Shown here one piece after another: positions 44,160 through 53,785 of a stretch of 64,000 nucleotides of DNA (position 1 is the first letter of the stretch; the number at the start of each line of letters is the position of its first letter). A model generated the notes under the pieces. The model was not told the origin of the DNA, did no database searches, and worked only from the letters and a program-made list of their open reading frames with translations. Source of the DNA: a bacterium (GTDB taxonomy: Bacteria; Bacillota; Clostridia; Lachnospirales; Lachnospiraceae). The position numbers were made by a program, and so were the translations under genes. Where the stretch lies: assembly GCA_023663725.1 (NCBI GenBank), contig JAMPGX010000001.1, forward strand, positions 1-64,000. The letters run 5' to 3'.

Positions 44160-45482
44160 CTATGAGAACCAGAAAGTGATGGACAGCTGCTTCTCATTGC
44201 GCGCATAATGAAGAGCGCGATAATCCTGTCCCAGATAGGAGAACACTTCCTTTTGTTCGATCAGATGCTCCAACAGCTGGAGATATACCTCCTCATCCGT
44301 ACATTTGAAGGATATTTCCTGTCTGCCTGTCAGAATGGCACGGTTAAAGGCCTGTTGCAGCACTGTTTCATCGCAGGATGACAACAGACAACCCTCACGC
44401 ACATAATAATTGTCCCGAGTGGCCGTACACTCCGGCATCGGCACATCCTGACTGAGCGTATGGGTACGCAACAGCTGGCTTGTAGTCACGCACAGATAAT
44501 CATAGTTGACCTGAGGAATCCAATCCTCCTCCCCCGCCTCCGTATCCTCCCGACGATACGAAGCGTCTCCCCAGGTGGTGTCCATATAGTAATACTCTCC
44601 GTCAAGGCACAACAGATTCCACGCATGTCCCTCGCCGGGCTCCACCTGGCCCTGCACCAACACACAGGGGATACCCAGATGATTCAACAAATACTGGGTG
44701 GCCTTGGCGTAGCCCTGACACACGGATTCGCCGCTTACCAGCACCGAATACAGATTCTGGCTGTCAGGAGCATCCAATACATAATCGGTATTGCGGATCA
44801 GGGTTTCATATATATACCGTACCCTCTCATAGTCATCCCCCTCTGATGGAGCCTGCCTCAGCAGCTCTTCTGCTTTTTCCTGAATCTGGCTCCATCTGAC
44901 CGCGCACTCCTGCTCGTCATAGATATAGCTGCCGGAAAAATCGATCTTAACCAGCTTATCCATCCGGCTATACTTAGTGTAGCGGTATCCATCCACATAG
45001 AAATACTCGGGATGATCCGCCAGAACGCAACAGAAAATGTGATCGATATCCTCCTCTGTCAGCCCTGCCTCAAGACTTTCCGCAGACAGCGCCTGCTCCT
45101 GTTCCAGGCCCGCGATGATCCGCTGGATATCTCTGTACCACTGACGCCTTGGCTCGTCCAGGCACTGATAGCAGTACTCCCAGGCCATTGCATCCGTGTA
45201 ATCCACCCTGGACGGGCTGTCATCAGGAGCCTCTTCACCCAGCATCGTCTGCAGGGTCAGCGTTCGCGTCTCCCCTGCTCCCTCTCCGCTGCCACCGACC
45301 GCCTCCAGCGCTGAACTTGCCTCATTTACAGAGGGAGGGAACGCCTCCCCCAGATATTCCTCCAGCGGCCTCATATTGCAGCCGGACAGAATAAACACAC
45401 CTGCAAGCAGGATAAATAGCCCTTTCGCCGCCTTGCCCGTATATGCAGTTCCCTTAATCAAACAACTCTTCAGCCTACGCAA
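44160..45482 (-). CDS. Transglutaminase-like lipoprotein
   Basis: The 440-residue protein has a lipoprotein signal (LFILLAGVFILSGC) and a transglutaminase-like domain around residues 225-320 with the Cys-His-Asp triad: SVCQGYAKATQYLL, GEGHAWNLL and YMDTTWGD. It lies outside the membrane. Members can be proteases or crosslinkers; substrate is unknown. The start is TTG at 45482 with GAGAGG upstream. It resembles the gene at 53786 in domain and order. Confidence 0.88.
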   Translation of the reverse strand: MRRLKSCLIKGTAYTGKAAKGLFILLAGVFILSGCNMRPLEEYLGEAFPPSVNEASSALEAVGGSGEGAGETRTLTLQTMLGEEAPDDSPSRVDYTDAMAWEYCYQCLDEPRRQWYRDIQRIIAGLEQEQALSAESLEAGLTEEDIDHIFCCVLADHPEYFYVDGYRYTKYSRMDKLVKIDFSGSYIYDEQECAVRWSQIQEKAEELLRQAPSEGDDYERVRYIYETLIRNTDYVLDAPDSQNLYSVLVSGESVCQGYAKATQYLLNHLGIPCVLVQGQVEPGEGHAWNLLCLDGEYYYMDTTWGDASYRREDTEAGEEDWIPQVNYDYLCVTTSQLLRTHTLSQDVPMPECTATRDNYYVREGCLLSSCDETVLQQAFNRAILTGRQEISFKCTDEEVYLQLLEHLIEQKEVFSYLGQDYRALHYARNEKQLSITFWFS

Positions 45483-45549
45483 TCGGATACCTTCCTCTCC
45501 GCCCCTTACACTGGTTTATGCCTTTTCATCCGACAGTCCTGGGCCGGAA

Positions 45550-47145
45550 CTATTCACGGGAGAACTCCGCCAACTCGAGCCCCTTGTTGCGTTCCAAGGT
45601 CATACCGACGCTCCAGGAATTCACAAACAACAGTAATGGATTGCCTTTCATATCCATGACCTTTTTCATATCGGATGTGCCAGTCAGCTTTCCCACATCC
45701 ACCTCATCCTTGTTGACAATCCAGCGGATATGCTCATAGGGCAGACTGTCCAGCCGAATCTCCACATTATATTCATTCTCCAGCCTGTATTTCAGCACGT
45801 CGAACTGCAACACGCCCACCACGCCCACTATGATCTCCTCCAGGCCAGAGTTTAACTCCTGAAAAATCTGGATTGCGCCCTCCTGGGCAATCTGTTGAAC
45901 ACCCTTGACAAACTGCTTGCGCTTCATGGTATCCACCTGACGCACCCTGGCAAAATGCTCCGGCGCAAAGGTGGGAATTCCCTCGTAGGCAAATCTCTCC
46001 TTGGGCATGCAGAGTGTATCTCCAATAGAAAAAATACCCGGATCAAACACACCGATTATGTCTCCTGCATACGCCTCGCTGAGTATCTTCCTCTCATCCG
46101 CCATGATCTGCTGAGGCTGGGAGAGACGCATCACTCTGTTCCCCTGCACATGGCGCACCTCCATATTGGCGTCAAATCGACCAGAACAGATTCGCATGAA
46201 CGCCACTCTGTCCCGATGCGCCTTGTTCATATTGGCCTGTATCTTAAACACAAAGGCTGAGAACTCGTGACCCGCCGGATCAATCACTCCGATGTCCGCC
46301 GTTCTGGGCAGAGGTGTGGTGGTCATATGCAAAAAATGTCTCAAGAATATTTCCACGCCAAAATTGGTCAGAGCCGAGCCAAAAAATACCGGCGTGAGTT
46401 GACCCTTACGCACTGCCTCCAGATCAAATTCTGCGCTGGCGCCGTCCAGAAGCTCGATCTCCTCCAACAGCTTGTCCGCAGGCTCATCGCCAATCAGCTC
46501 CCGCAGGGCGCGCTCCTCCTGAACCGGAACAATACGCGTATCGCCCTCCTTTGTTCCCTTCTCCGTATCGGAATAAGTATATACCGCCTGTTCCTCCCTG
46601 TCATACACACCCTTAAAGCCTTTGCCGGAGCCGATAGGCCAGTTCATCGGGCAGGTGGCTATACCCAGCTCCTTCTCAATCTCATCCAGCAGCTCAAAGG
46701 TGTCGTTGGCATCCCGATCCAGCTTATTGATAAAGGTAAAAATCGGGATCCCTCTCATACCGCAGACCTTAAACAGTTTGCGGGTCTGCGCCTCCACACC
46801 CTTGGAGGCATCGATGACCATCACGGCAGAATCGGCCGCCATCAGAGTGCGGTAAGTATCCTCCGAGAAATCCTGATGCCCCGGAGTATCCAGAATATTG
46901 ATGCAATATCCGTCGTATTCAAACTGCAGTACAGAGGAAGTGACGGAAATACCTCTCTCCTTTTCAATCTCCATCCAGTCTGAAACCGCGTGCCTGGCCG
47001 TCGCCTTGCCCTTGACACTGCCCGCCAGATTGATGGCGCCGCCATACAGGAGAAATTTCTCCGTCAAGGTAGTCTTACCCGCATCCGGGTGGGAAATGAT
47101 AGCGAAGGTCCGCCGTCTGTTTATTTCTTCCGTATATTGTTCCAT
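45550..47145 (-). CDS. prfC: Peptide chain release factor 3
   Basis: The 531-residue GTPase removes RF1/RF2 from the ribosome. It has G1 SHPDAGKTTLTEKFLLYG, the RF3-specific AINLAGSVKGK and SDWMEIEKERGISVTSS, G3 DTPGHQDFSED and G4 FINKLDRDANDTFEL, and it is shorter than EF-G as expected. It lies between deoB and the transglutaminase lipoprotein. Confidence 0.97.
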   Translation of the reverse strand: MEQYTEEINRRRTFAIISHPDAGKTTLTEKFLLYGGAINLAGSVKGKATARHAVSDWMEIEKERGISVTSSVLQFEYDGYCINILDTPGHQDFSEDTYRTLMAADSAVMVIDASKGVEAQTRKLFKVCGMRGIPIFTFINKLDRDANDTFELLDEIEKELGIATCPMNWPIGSGKGFKGVYDREEQAVYTYSDTEKGTKEGDTRIVPVQEERALRELIGDEPADKLLEEIELLDGASAEFDLEAVRKGQLTPVFFGSALTNFGVEIFLRHFLHMTTTPLPRTADIGVIDPAGHEFSAFVFKIQANMNKAHRDRVAFMRICSGRFDANMEVRHVQGNRVMRLSQPQQIMADERKILSEAYAGDIIGVFDPGIFSIGDTLCMPKERFAYEGIPTFAPEHFARVRQVDTMKRKQFVKGVQQIAQEGAIQIFQELNSGLEEIIVGVVGVLQFDVLKYRLENEYNVEIRLDSLPYEHIRWIVNKDEVDVGKLTGTSDMKKVMDMKGNPLLLFVNSWSVGMTLERNKGLELAEFSRE

Positions 47146-47211
47146 TGGTTTATGTCCCTTTCTGTTGTCTATTCATAGATCATGTAAATGTCGCGCTCTC
47201 ATTTCATACCC

Positions 47212-48402
47212 TTAATGGGGAAGCAATGCTTCCCCGCTGGTCCTCACGGGAATCCCAAAATATTGTAACACAGTGGCACCAATATCTGCAAAGGTTTTCC
47301 TCGTACCCATATTGCCCGGCCGCACAGCTTCCCCATACATCAGGAGCGGCACATGCTCCCTGGTGTGATCGGTGCTTTTGGTATAAGCCGGATCGCAACC
47401 ATGGTCCGCCGTGATCAGCAGCAGGTCATCAGGACGCATTTTCTCCATGATCTCAGGCAGCCTTTCATCAAAGGCTGTCAGCGCTCGGGCATACCCATCG
47501 ACGTCACGGCGATGTCCGTAGAGCATATCATAGTCCACCAGATTGACAAAGCACAATCCCTCAAAATCCTGATCCAGATACGCTAAAGTGCGCTGGATCC
47601 CCTCCTCGTTACCACTGGTGTAAACATGCTCCGTGATTCCACGGCCCGCAAAGATATCCTGTATCTTACCCACAGCAATCACACTCTTTCCCGCCTGCGA
47701 AAGCTGATCCAGCATCGTCACACCGGGAGGCTCAAGAGAAAAATCATGTCTGCGCGGCGTCCTCACGAAGTGTCCTCCCGCCGGTCCCATGAAGGGCCTG
47801 GCGATCACGCGGCCCACCCCGTGCTCTCCCTGCAGGAGCTCTCTGGCCATACGACAATATTCGTACAGCTGCTCCACTGGAACAATATCCTCATGGGCCG
47901 CGATCTGAAACACACTGTCCGCTGAGGTATACACGATCAGATCACCCGTGCGCATGTGAGCATCTCCGTATTCCTGAATCACCTGAGTGCCGGAATACGG
48001 CAGATTGCACAGGACACCTCTGCCGGTGCGACGGCTGAACTCGTTAATCACCGAGGGAGGGAAGCCCTGCGGATAAGTAGGCAGCGGACGACTCGATACC
48101 AGTCCCGCAATCTCCCAATGACCAATCGTGGTGTCCTTACCGCAGGAGAGCTCCGCCATCCTGCCATATCTACCGATCACCTCCGACTCCGGCACTGTAA
48201 TCTGCCGCCGTATAATCGGCTCATCCGCCACTCCGTCTATCCGGAACAATCCCAACCGCTCCAAATTCGGCACATGGAAACAGGAGCTGGCGGCCACGCT
48301 CCGCAGGGTATTCACATCCTCATCCCCATATTGCGGCGCATCCTCCATCTCCCCGATTCCAAAACTATCCAGCACAATTAAAAACACTCGTTTGTTACTC
48401 AA
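47212..48402 (-). CDS. deoB: Phosphopentomutase
   Basis: The 396-residue enzyme interconverts ribose 1- and 5-phosphates. It has the metal-binding IVLDSFGIGEMEDA, the phospho-acceptor region CGKDTTIGHWEIAG, VNLVDYDMLYGHRRD and ITADHGCDPAYTKSTDHTRE. The start is TTG at 48402 with GAGG 8 bases upstream; no ATG fits. It lies downstream of the spoIIIA operon. Confidence 0.96.
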   Translation of the reverse strand: MSNKRVFLIVLDSFGIGEMEDAPQYGDEDVNTLRSVAASSCFHVPNLERLGLFRIDGVADEPIIRRQITVPESEVIGRYGRMAELSCGKDTTIGHWEIAGLVSSRPLPTYPQGFPPSVINEFSRRTGRGVLCNLPYSGTQVIQEYGDAHMRTGDLIVYTSADSVFQIAAHEDIVPVEQLYEYCRMARELLQGEHGVGRVIARPFMGPAGGHFVRTPRRHDFSLEPPGVTMLDQLSQAGKSVIAVGKIQDIFAGRGITEHVYTSGNEEGIQRTLAYLDQDFEGLCFVNLVDYDMLYGHRRDVDGYARALTAFDERLPEIMEKMRPDDLLLITADHGCDPAYTKSTDHTREHVPLLMYGEAVRPGNMGTRKTFADIGATVLQYFGIPVRTSGEALLPH

Positions 48403-48475
48403 CGCCTTTTCCTCACCTTTCGTAGATAACTCTCTTATGAGTAGTATAACACATTTTTATGTAATGTACACTAAA

Positions 48476-49213
48476 TTAATCTTGCACAATCGTACTGATA
48501 ATAATGTTTTCCGCATCAATCTCCGTCTTGCGCTTTACAATGTCCTCGATCTGAGCGCGCTGTACATCCGTCAATGTCAGGGCGTTGACCACTACGTCCA
48601 CCGCTCCGTCGTTAATGCTCACCACTACGTCAGAGAAGCCCTTCGCCTCCAACAATATCTCTGCGGCCGCCTCCCTCTCGGCAATGGCAGTCATCTGCAC
48701 CATGGTGTTTACCGCCTCCTGCTTCTGTTCATCCGACAGTCCGTCGCTCCCTATGATCTCCAGAAGCATCTCCTTGTTCTTGGCTCTGACCTGCTCCTTT
48801 AACAGCTTGGCTTCCGACAGCATGGCTACACCGTTTGAGGAAGAGAATACTGCCTCGCCAGGTACTTCCCCCTCGGCCGGCTGCGCCTCGGGCACCACCA
48901 TATCGGTGTTCAGATAGTCCTCCGCAATCACATCTCCGTCGCTATCCAGGCTCTCAATCTCCGTATTGCCATAGGCCAGCAGGTCCGTCTCCGACAGATC
49001 CAGCATGCCGTCGATATCACTGACGCTGTACTGGCCCGCTACCACGTTGTCTGTGATCACTCCGTCCGTGTTGGTTACCTCCGCCGTCTTCTTATCGTCG
49101 TCCAGATATTTCTCGTCCAGATTGGTTCCCGCAAACTGCAGATATCCCGCGATAGCCAACATAATTGCAAGTGCGGTAATCATTAGTTGATTTTTCTTGA
49201 TTAAGTTTTTCAC
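48476..49213 (-). CDS. spoIIIAH: Stage III sporulation protein AH
   Basis: SpoIIIAH is the mother-cell partner of SpoIIQ in the channel between mother cell and forespore. The 245-residue protein has one N-terminal helix (LMITALAIMLAIAGYLQFA), a long acidic linker, and the conserved C-terminal ring domain (LEIIGSDGLSDEQKQEAVNTM, later ILLEAKGFSDVVVSINDGAV). The start is GTG at 49213, 7 bases after GGGAG. It is the last gene of the operon. Confidence 0.94.
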   Translation of the reverse strand: MKNLIKKNQLMITALAIMLAIAGYLQFAGTNLDEKYLDDDKKTAEVTNTDGVITDNVVAGQYSVSDIDGMLDLSETDLLAYGNTEIESLDSDGDVIAEDYLNTDMVVPEAQPAEGEVPGEAVFSSSNGVAMLSEAKLLKEQVRAKNKEMLLEIIGSDGLSDEQKQEAVNTMVQMTAIAEREAAAEILLEAKGFSDVVVSINDGAVDVVVNALTLTDVQRAQIEDIVKRKTEIDAENIIISTIVQD

Positions 49214-49268
49214 ACTCTTTCTCCCTTTTCTATGCTCTCTTCTTTTTACTAGTTCATTGTATGAGGGC

Positions 49269-49895
49269 TTATTCGGATATATTCACTCTGTCCTCCATTT
49301 TCACTACCTTTACTTTATGAATTTCCACATCAAAAAGAGCCAGCACTACATCTGTTATGCTTCTGTTGATATTGCCCGTTCCCGCTCCCTGAGCTACTAC
49401 GACTACTCCCTCTATCTGGGGAAGCAATGTCTTGACCACATAGGGCTCGTTGTTGCCTGAGCTGTGGTATACGGTGCTTTCGGATTGATTGACCTGGCCG
49501 ACATAGCGATGTCCGCCCTGATTATCCTCCTCTGTCGTATTGCTGCTCTGGGTCTGTCGATCCTTCTCCAGCACCAGCTCCTGTGTTGTCTTGAGCGTAA
49601 TCATTACCTGCACGGTCCCTACACCGTTGATATTGGAGAGCATACTCTCCAGCCGCCGTTCCAGGTAGGCGGCATATTCCTCCAGGTCCTCAAAGCCCGT
49701 GTCCTCCGCATCCGACTTGTAAGCCGCCTCGTCCCGACTGTTCGCCACCTGCCTCTGCGTGCTGTCCTCCTGCCGCCCCCCGCTCCTGTCGGCAGGCAGG
49801 GCGATCACCACCAATAATACGCCTGCCAACAGCAGGATCAACAGATTATCCTTCTTCAGCCATTTTGCCATCCGGTTCCTTATCTTCTCTTCCAT
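49269..49895 (-). CDS. spoIIIAG: Stage III sporulation protein AG
   Basis: The 208-residue protein has an N-terminal helix (NLLILLLAGVLLVVIALP) and the ring-building domain (YAAYLERRLESMLSNINGVG, then VQVMITLKTTQELVLEKD). SpoIIIAG forms a large ring in the outer forespore membrane. GGAGG precedes the ATG at 49895, which overlaps the end of spoIIIAF by 50 bases. Confidence 0.95.
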   Translation of the reverse strand: MEEKIRNRMAKWLKKDNLLILLLAGVLLVVIALPADRSGGRQEDSTQRQVANSRDEAAYKSDAEDTGFEDLEEYAAYLERRLESMLSNINGVGTVQVMITLKTTQELVLEKDRQTQSSNTTEEDNQGGHRYVGQVNQSESTVYHSSGNNEPYVVKTLLPQIEGVVVVAQGAGTGNINRSITDVVLALFDVEIHKVKVVKMEDRVNISE

Positions 49896-50352
49896 GCTCT
49901 TCCTCCATCTGCTCCATATCCCGCAATCCCCCCTGAGACATTTCAATCACTACCGGATCAATCTGAATATTTATTTCTCCCGTTTCCTGACAAGGCTCCT
50001 GGTCCGCGCTCCCCGCTGCCGCCGTCTCCTGCAGGGGGATACCCAATGTCTCCAGCTGCGCCTCCAACAGACTCTCACGAAGCTGATCAATACGGTATTC
50101 CTGCATCGTCGCTTCCCCCATGCCCTGCTCAAAGGACTCGCTATACTGGGCAATCCGCTCCTCCAAGCTCAAGCCGTCCCTGCCGGACAGTAGAGCGGCT
50201 ATCGGACTGAGAAGCTGCACCAGAAGCATAGCGCTGACAAGAAGCTTTAAATATTTCTCATAGGAGCCCTTCGGCTTAAAATGAATCAATGCCTGGGCGC
50301 ATATCATGAATACTCCCATCTGCCGTATACTGCCCAACAAGCCCTCCCACAT
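49846..50352 (-). CDS. spoIIIAF: Stage III sporulation protein AF
   Basis: The 168-residue protein has two N-terminal helices (IRQMGVFMICAQALIHF and YLKLLVSAMLLVQLLSPIAAL), then a soluble domain with IDQLRESLLEAQLETLG. This matches SpoIIIAF. GGGAG lies just before the ATG at 50352. Confidence 0.93.
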   Translation of the reverse strand: MWEGLLGSIRQMGVFMICAQALIHFKPKGSYEKYLKLLVSAMLLVQLLSPIAALLSGRDGLSLEERIAQYSESFEQGMGEATMQEYRIDQLRESLLEAQLETLGIPLQETAAAGSADQEPCQETGEINIQIDPVVIEMSQGGLRDMEQMEEEHGREDKEPDGKMAEEG

Positions 50353-50395
50353 CTCCCTTTCCTCCCAGTCTCATTTTCACCGCATCCCTCATACG

Positions 50396-51463
50396 CTACA
50401 GGCCATGATTCGTAGATATAGCCACCAAAGATAGACAGATCAGGAACAACAGCAACGCCGTTCCTGTTATTTTGAACAACATGATACTGGCTTCCCCCAC
50501 CTTATTGGTACACGCTGTGACACGCTTATCACTGATGATACCCATAACTGCCGCTGCCAGCTTGAGGCAGCAGGCTGTCAGCAGAATCTGCAGCAGGGGA
50601 GCCAGACACATAGCTACCAGCAGAATCAGCAACACAACGCCAATGCTGTTCTTGATCACCACCGCTGAACCGATCACCAGAGAAACCATGCTGTCCGCAG
50701 CGCCGCCAATCCCGGGGATAGCCGACACCATTTTTTGCAGGGCTGAAGCTCTGACCGTGTCAATAACAGGTGTTATTACAGATTGAAAAATACTGATGCC
50801 TGTCACTATGCCAATGATAGCTTTCAGCGCTGCCCTGATGCCCTTTTCCAACAATTCCATTAAGAGAGAGAGCTTCTCCTCAATCCATATTCCATTGACC
50901 ACCGCCAGCAGTACATAGCTGTAGACAAAGGGCAACAACCCTCTCACCAACACCTGCTCCACCCCGTAAATCAGCAGAAGCACCATCTGATAGCCAGCTC
51001 TCGCCGTAGTAATTCCGCTGGCCGCCCCCACAGCCATCAGATACGTTGGGACCAACAGGCGGATAAATAACAGAATATTTTCCATGGCGGCCGACGCAAC
51101 CTGCGCAGCCTGTCCAAAGCTGGCCAACAATACGGCTGTCAGCAACAAATACATAAAATAAAAGCTGATATCCGCGATTTGGTGCTTATCAAAGATATCC
51201 ATAAAATGGCCCATTAGCGCAGATATCATTCCCAACATCACCAGCCATAAAAGGACTCCCCGCACACTGGCAAACATGCCCGTCACATCCCCCAGCACGG
51301 CATTCAGGAGGTCCCGAACCGCTCCCAACACGTCTCCCTGCATGATCTGGGAAAGTATCTGATGCAGGGAGATGTCGCTCTCCGGAAACAGAGCGGCCAA
51401 CTCCTGTTGCAGCTGGTCCAGGCCGTATTCCCCCCACACCGCATCAATAGACAATCCCTCCAT
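50396..51463 (-). CDS. spoIIIAE: Stage III sporulation protein AE
   Basis: The 355-residue protein has about eight membrane helices, for example VLLWLVMLGMISALMGHF and ADISFYFMYLLLTAVLLASF, and the typical VSAIPGIGGAADSMVSLVIG and LLTACCLKLAAAVMGIISD. AGGAGGG before ATG at 51463 fixes the start. It is shorter than the roughly 400 residues usual for the family because it has no N-terminal signal peptide. Confidence 0.94.
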   Translation of the reverse strand: MEGLSIDAVWGEYGLDQLQQELAALFPESDISLHQILSQIMQGDVLGAVRDLLNAVLGDVTGMFASVRGVLLWLVMLGMISALMGHFMDIFDKHQIADISFYFMYLLLTAVLLASFGQAAQVASAAMENILLFIRLLVPTYLMAVGAASGITTARAGYQMVLLLIYGVEQVLVRGLLPFVYSYVLLAVVNGIWIEEKLSLLMELLEKGIRAALKAIIGIVTGISIFQSVITPVIDTVRASALQKMVSAIPGIGGAADSMVSLVIGSAVVIKNSIGVVLLILLVAMCLAPLLQILLTACCLKLAAAVMGIISDKRVTACTNKVGEASIMLFKITGTALLLFLICLSLVAISTNHGL

Positions 51464-51506
51464 TAACCCTCCTATCCCGAGACCGCCGTATACAGGCGCT
51501 GCCCTG

Positions 51507-51896
51507 TTACCGCATAAATGTCTGAATCTGCTCCATCACGGCAATCAATATGGGCAATCCCGCAAACATCACCGACAGCTTGCCCAATATCTCGATCTGC
51601 TCTGCAACCGCTCCGTATCCAGCGTCTTTACAAATCGCCGCGCTGAATTCACATATGTATGTAACGCCCGTTATTTTTAGTAGAATGGAGATATACTTCT
51701 GACTGCTGCCAAGAAATTGACGAATCAGAGCAAACTGCTCCAATACGGCGGAAAACTGCCGCACCGCATATGCGAATATCAGTATGCTGATAACCAGTCC
51801 CATATAAATCCCATATTCCGGACGGGTGGCTCTAAACTGCACCGCCACCATAACCCCCAGAATACCCAGTATTCCTATCTTAATCAACTCAGTCAT
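51507..51896 (-). CDS. spoIIIAD: Stage III sporulation protein AD
   Basis: The 129-residue protein has four membrane helices and the conserved YISILLKITGVTYICEFSAA and CKDAGYGAVAEQIEILGK, typical of SpoIIIAD. GGGAG precedes the ATG. It is co-transcribed with spoIIIAC and spoIIIAE. Confidence 0.95.
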   Translation of the reverse strand: MTELIKIGILGILGVMVAVQFRATRPEYGIYMGLVISILIFAYAVRQFSAVLEQFALIRQFLGSSQKYISILLKITGVTYICEFSAAICKDAGYGAVAEQIEILGKLSVMFAGLPILIAVMEQIQTFMR

Positions 51897-51926
51897 GGAA
51901 CACTCTCCCCGATAAAAATCTCCCTG

Positions 51927-52124
51927 CTATGTCAGATCAAACAGAGCTTGTATTGTAGCAAACAGATCATAGATATAAGGTACAATCCAAGTCAACACCA
52001 GAATTAATCCCGCAAGACTGATCAGAAAGGCATGCTCCTCCCGTCCGCTGTGCTTGAGCACCTGACTCAATATCGTAACCAATATTCCCACCGCCGCAAT
52101 TTTAAATATCAGACTCACACCCAT
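51927..52124 (-). CDS. spoIIIAC: Stage III sporulation protein AC
   Basis: This 65-residue protein has two membrane helices (LIFKIAAVGILVTILSQVL and FLISLAGLILVLTWIVPYI) with SGREEHA between them. Length and pattern match SpoIIIAC. GGAGAGGG lies before the ATG. Confidence 0.95.
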   Translation of the reverse strand: MGVSLIFKIAAVGILVTILSQVLKHSGREEHAFLISLAGLILVLTWIVPYIYDLFATIQALFDLT

Positions 52125-52160
52125 GTATCCCTCTCCAACGATTTCCCTGGCACAAATTTT

Positions 52161-52679
52161 TCACAGCAGTATGATAATGAGCAGAAGCCCTCCCAGCGTT
52201 CCCAGGCCTATTGCCATACGGCTCTTCTCCCGTCTCTCCGCCTCCAGTCCAGATATACGTTCCACCAAAAGCTCCTGCTGCCGTCGGATCAGCCGCACTT
52301 TGCTCTCACCATCCCCGCCGCCCTGTTCAAGAAGACATTGCAGGAAAAGGCGCCTGTCCTGATCCTTGACTGGAATTTGCCGCAGCGTCTCACCCATGAC
52401 TCTGTCATAGACCTCCACAAAGCTGCTTCCCCTGTTGTCCGCCAGTTCTCGGTATACCTGTCGAAACGCCTGACTGTACGGCTCCTCCACCTGACCGGCC
52501 AGTTGACAGCAGCACTCAGGCAAAGTACTTTTTCCATATTGCAACAAGCCGATAAGCAATTCAATGATGCGATTCATGACATGTAGATGATACATACGTT
52601 GTTGCAGGTTCCAGGCATACCATATGCCCAGTCCGCTACAGCTTAATCCAATCATACTAAAGCCTGCCGCTCTGACCAA
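52161..52679 (-). CDS. spoIIIAB: Stage III sporulation protein AB
   Basis: The 172-residue protein has an N-terminal helix (AGFSMIGLSCSGLGIWYAW), a helical soluble domain (IELLIGLLQYGKSTLPEC) and a C-terminal helix, as in SpoIIIAB. The start is TTG at 52679, 9 bases after AGGAGG, 23 bases inside the end of spoIIIAA. Confidence 0.92.
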   Translation of the reverse strand: MVRAAGFSMIGLSCSGLGIWYAWNLQQRMYHLHVMNRIIELLIGLLQYGKSTLPECCCQLAGQVEEPYSQAFRQVYRELADNRGSSFVEVYDRVMGETLRQIPVKDQDRRLFLQCLLEQGGGDGESKVRLIRRQQELLVERISGLEAERREKSRMAIGLGTLGGLLLIIILL

Positions 52680-53640
52680 CTGCAGCTACCTCCTCCCACA
52701 TCCCGTCCGCCTGCCTGCGATGCATCACCTGCCGGATACCGCATCGTCCCCGTTCATCCCGCCGCAACAGCAGCATGCAGGTAAAGATACCTTCCGACAG
52801 CAGTTCTCCCATTCCGGGCTTCCCCAGCACATCCTGCCTGTCCATGCCATGTATCGTTGCCACCAGGCTAACCCCGCAGGAGGCCGCTGTGCGCACCGCC
52901 CGAATCTCATCGCTGCTGCCCAGTTCGTCCACCGCCAGCACTGCCGGAGACATACTGCGCATCAGCATCATCATGCCCATCGCTTTGGGGCAGGCATCCA
53001 ACACGTCGCTGCGCGGTCCCAGATCATTCTGGGGCTGTCCCATATAGCAACCCGCGATCTCCGAGCGCTCATCCACCACCCCCACCGTGCGGGCTGGGCC
53101 ATAGGCATTGCCGCTCGATATCTGTCTCACCAGGTCGCGCAGCAAAGTGGTCTTACCACAGCCTGGCGGCGAAACGATGAGCGTGTTGTGCATGCATCCC
53201 TTTCTGTAAATATATGGTAACGCTGGCGTCGCCGCTCCCAGAACCTGATGAGCGATTCTAATATTGACGGCCGATATATGCTTAATTGTGCGGATCGAGC
53301 CTGCGCTTTCCTGTACCGCCTGCCCCACAAGGCCCACTCTGTGTCCTCCCTCAATCGTGATATAGCCCTGCCTGAGTTCATCCTCATAGGCATACAGAGA
53401 ATACTGGCACAGATGATCGACAATCTCCTGAAGAGCCTGCCTGTCCGGATGCCAGGCCTGGTCCATACACTCGGTATATGCGCCATTGTCCTTCAGAAAA
53501 AATTCCTTGATTCCCTCCATCAATATCGCCGGCTGATTCATCCTGAGCCGGATCTCACTGACAAGCTCCGCGCGCTCACTGGCCATAACAAAGCGTCCCC
53601 TGTATACCGCAGGAAATATATCCGCCAGATTTGTGCTCAT
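52657..53640 (-). CDS. spoIIIAA: Stage III sporulation protein AA (ATPase)
   Basis: The 327-residue secretion-type ATPase has Walker A VSPPGCGKTTLLRDLVRQIS, Walker B AVLAVDELGSSDEI and the AA-specific GVVDERSEIAGCYMG. It powers or assembles the SpoIIIA channel in the mother cell. ATG at 53640 follows AAGGAGG. It heads the eight-gene operon, read from the sigma-E-like promoter at 53661-53688. Confidence 0.96.
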   Translation of the reverse strand: MSTNLADIFPAVYRGRFVMASERAELVSEIRLRMNQPAILMEGIKEFFLKDNGAYTECMDQAWHPDRQALQEIVDHLCQYSLYAYEDELRQGYITIEGGHRVGLVGQAVQESAGSIRTIKHISAVNIRIAHQVLGAATPALPYIYRKGCMHNTLIVSPPGCGKTTLLRDLVRQISSGNAYGPARTVGVVDERSEIAGCYMGQPQNDLGPRSDVLDACPKAMGMMMLMRSMSPAVLAVDELGSSDEIRAVRTAASCGVSLVATIHGMDRQDVLGKPGMGELLSEGIFTCMLLLRRDERGRCGIRQVMHRRQADGMWEEVAAVGQSGRL

Positions 53641-53660
53641 TCCCTCCACCTCCTTATCTC

Positions 53661-53688
53661 AATATATGATAGGACAAGTAAGATATGC
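53661..53688 (-). promoter_or_regulatory. Candidate sigma-E promoter of the spoIIIA operon
   Basis: Minus-strand GCATATC (53682-53688) and CATATATT (53661-53668) are spaced 13 bases, close to the sigma-E pattern of a -35 like ATA and a -10 like CATAnnnT. In Bacillus subtilis spoIIIA is sigma-E dependent. No vegetative promoter is seen here. Confidence 0.5.
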
Positions 53689-53736
53689 CTGTTTCTTTCC
53701 CGAAATGTTCTTCTCCATAACAGAGGCACATCAAAA

Positions 53737-53771
53737 AAAGGCATCCCGAAAATATCGTTCGGAATGCCTTT
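53737..53771 (-). terminator. Rho-independent terminator after the second transglutaminase gene
   Basis: AAAGGCAT-c-CCGAA pairs with TTCGG-a-ATGCCTTT, followed by seven Ts on the minus strand. It isolates the spoIIIA operon from the upstream transglutaminase operon. Confidence 0.85.
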
Positions 53772-53785
53772 GATAACACGTGCAA

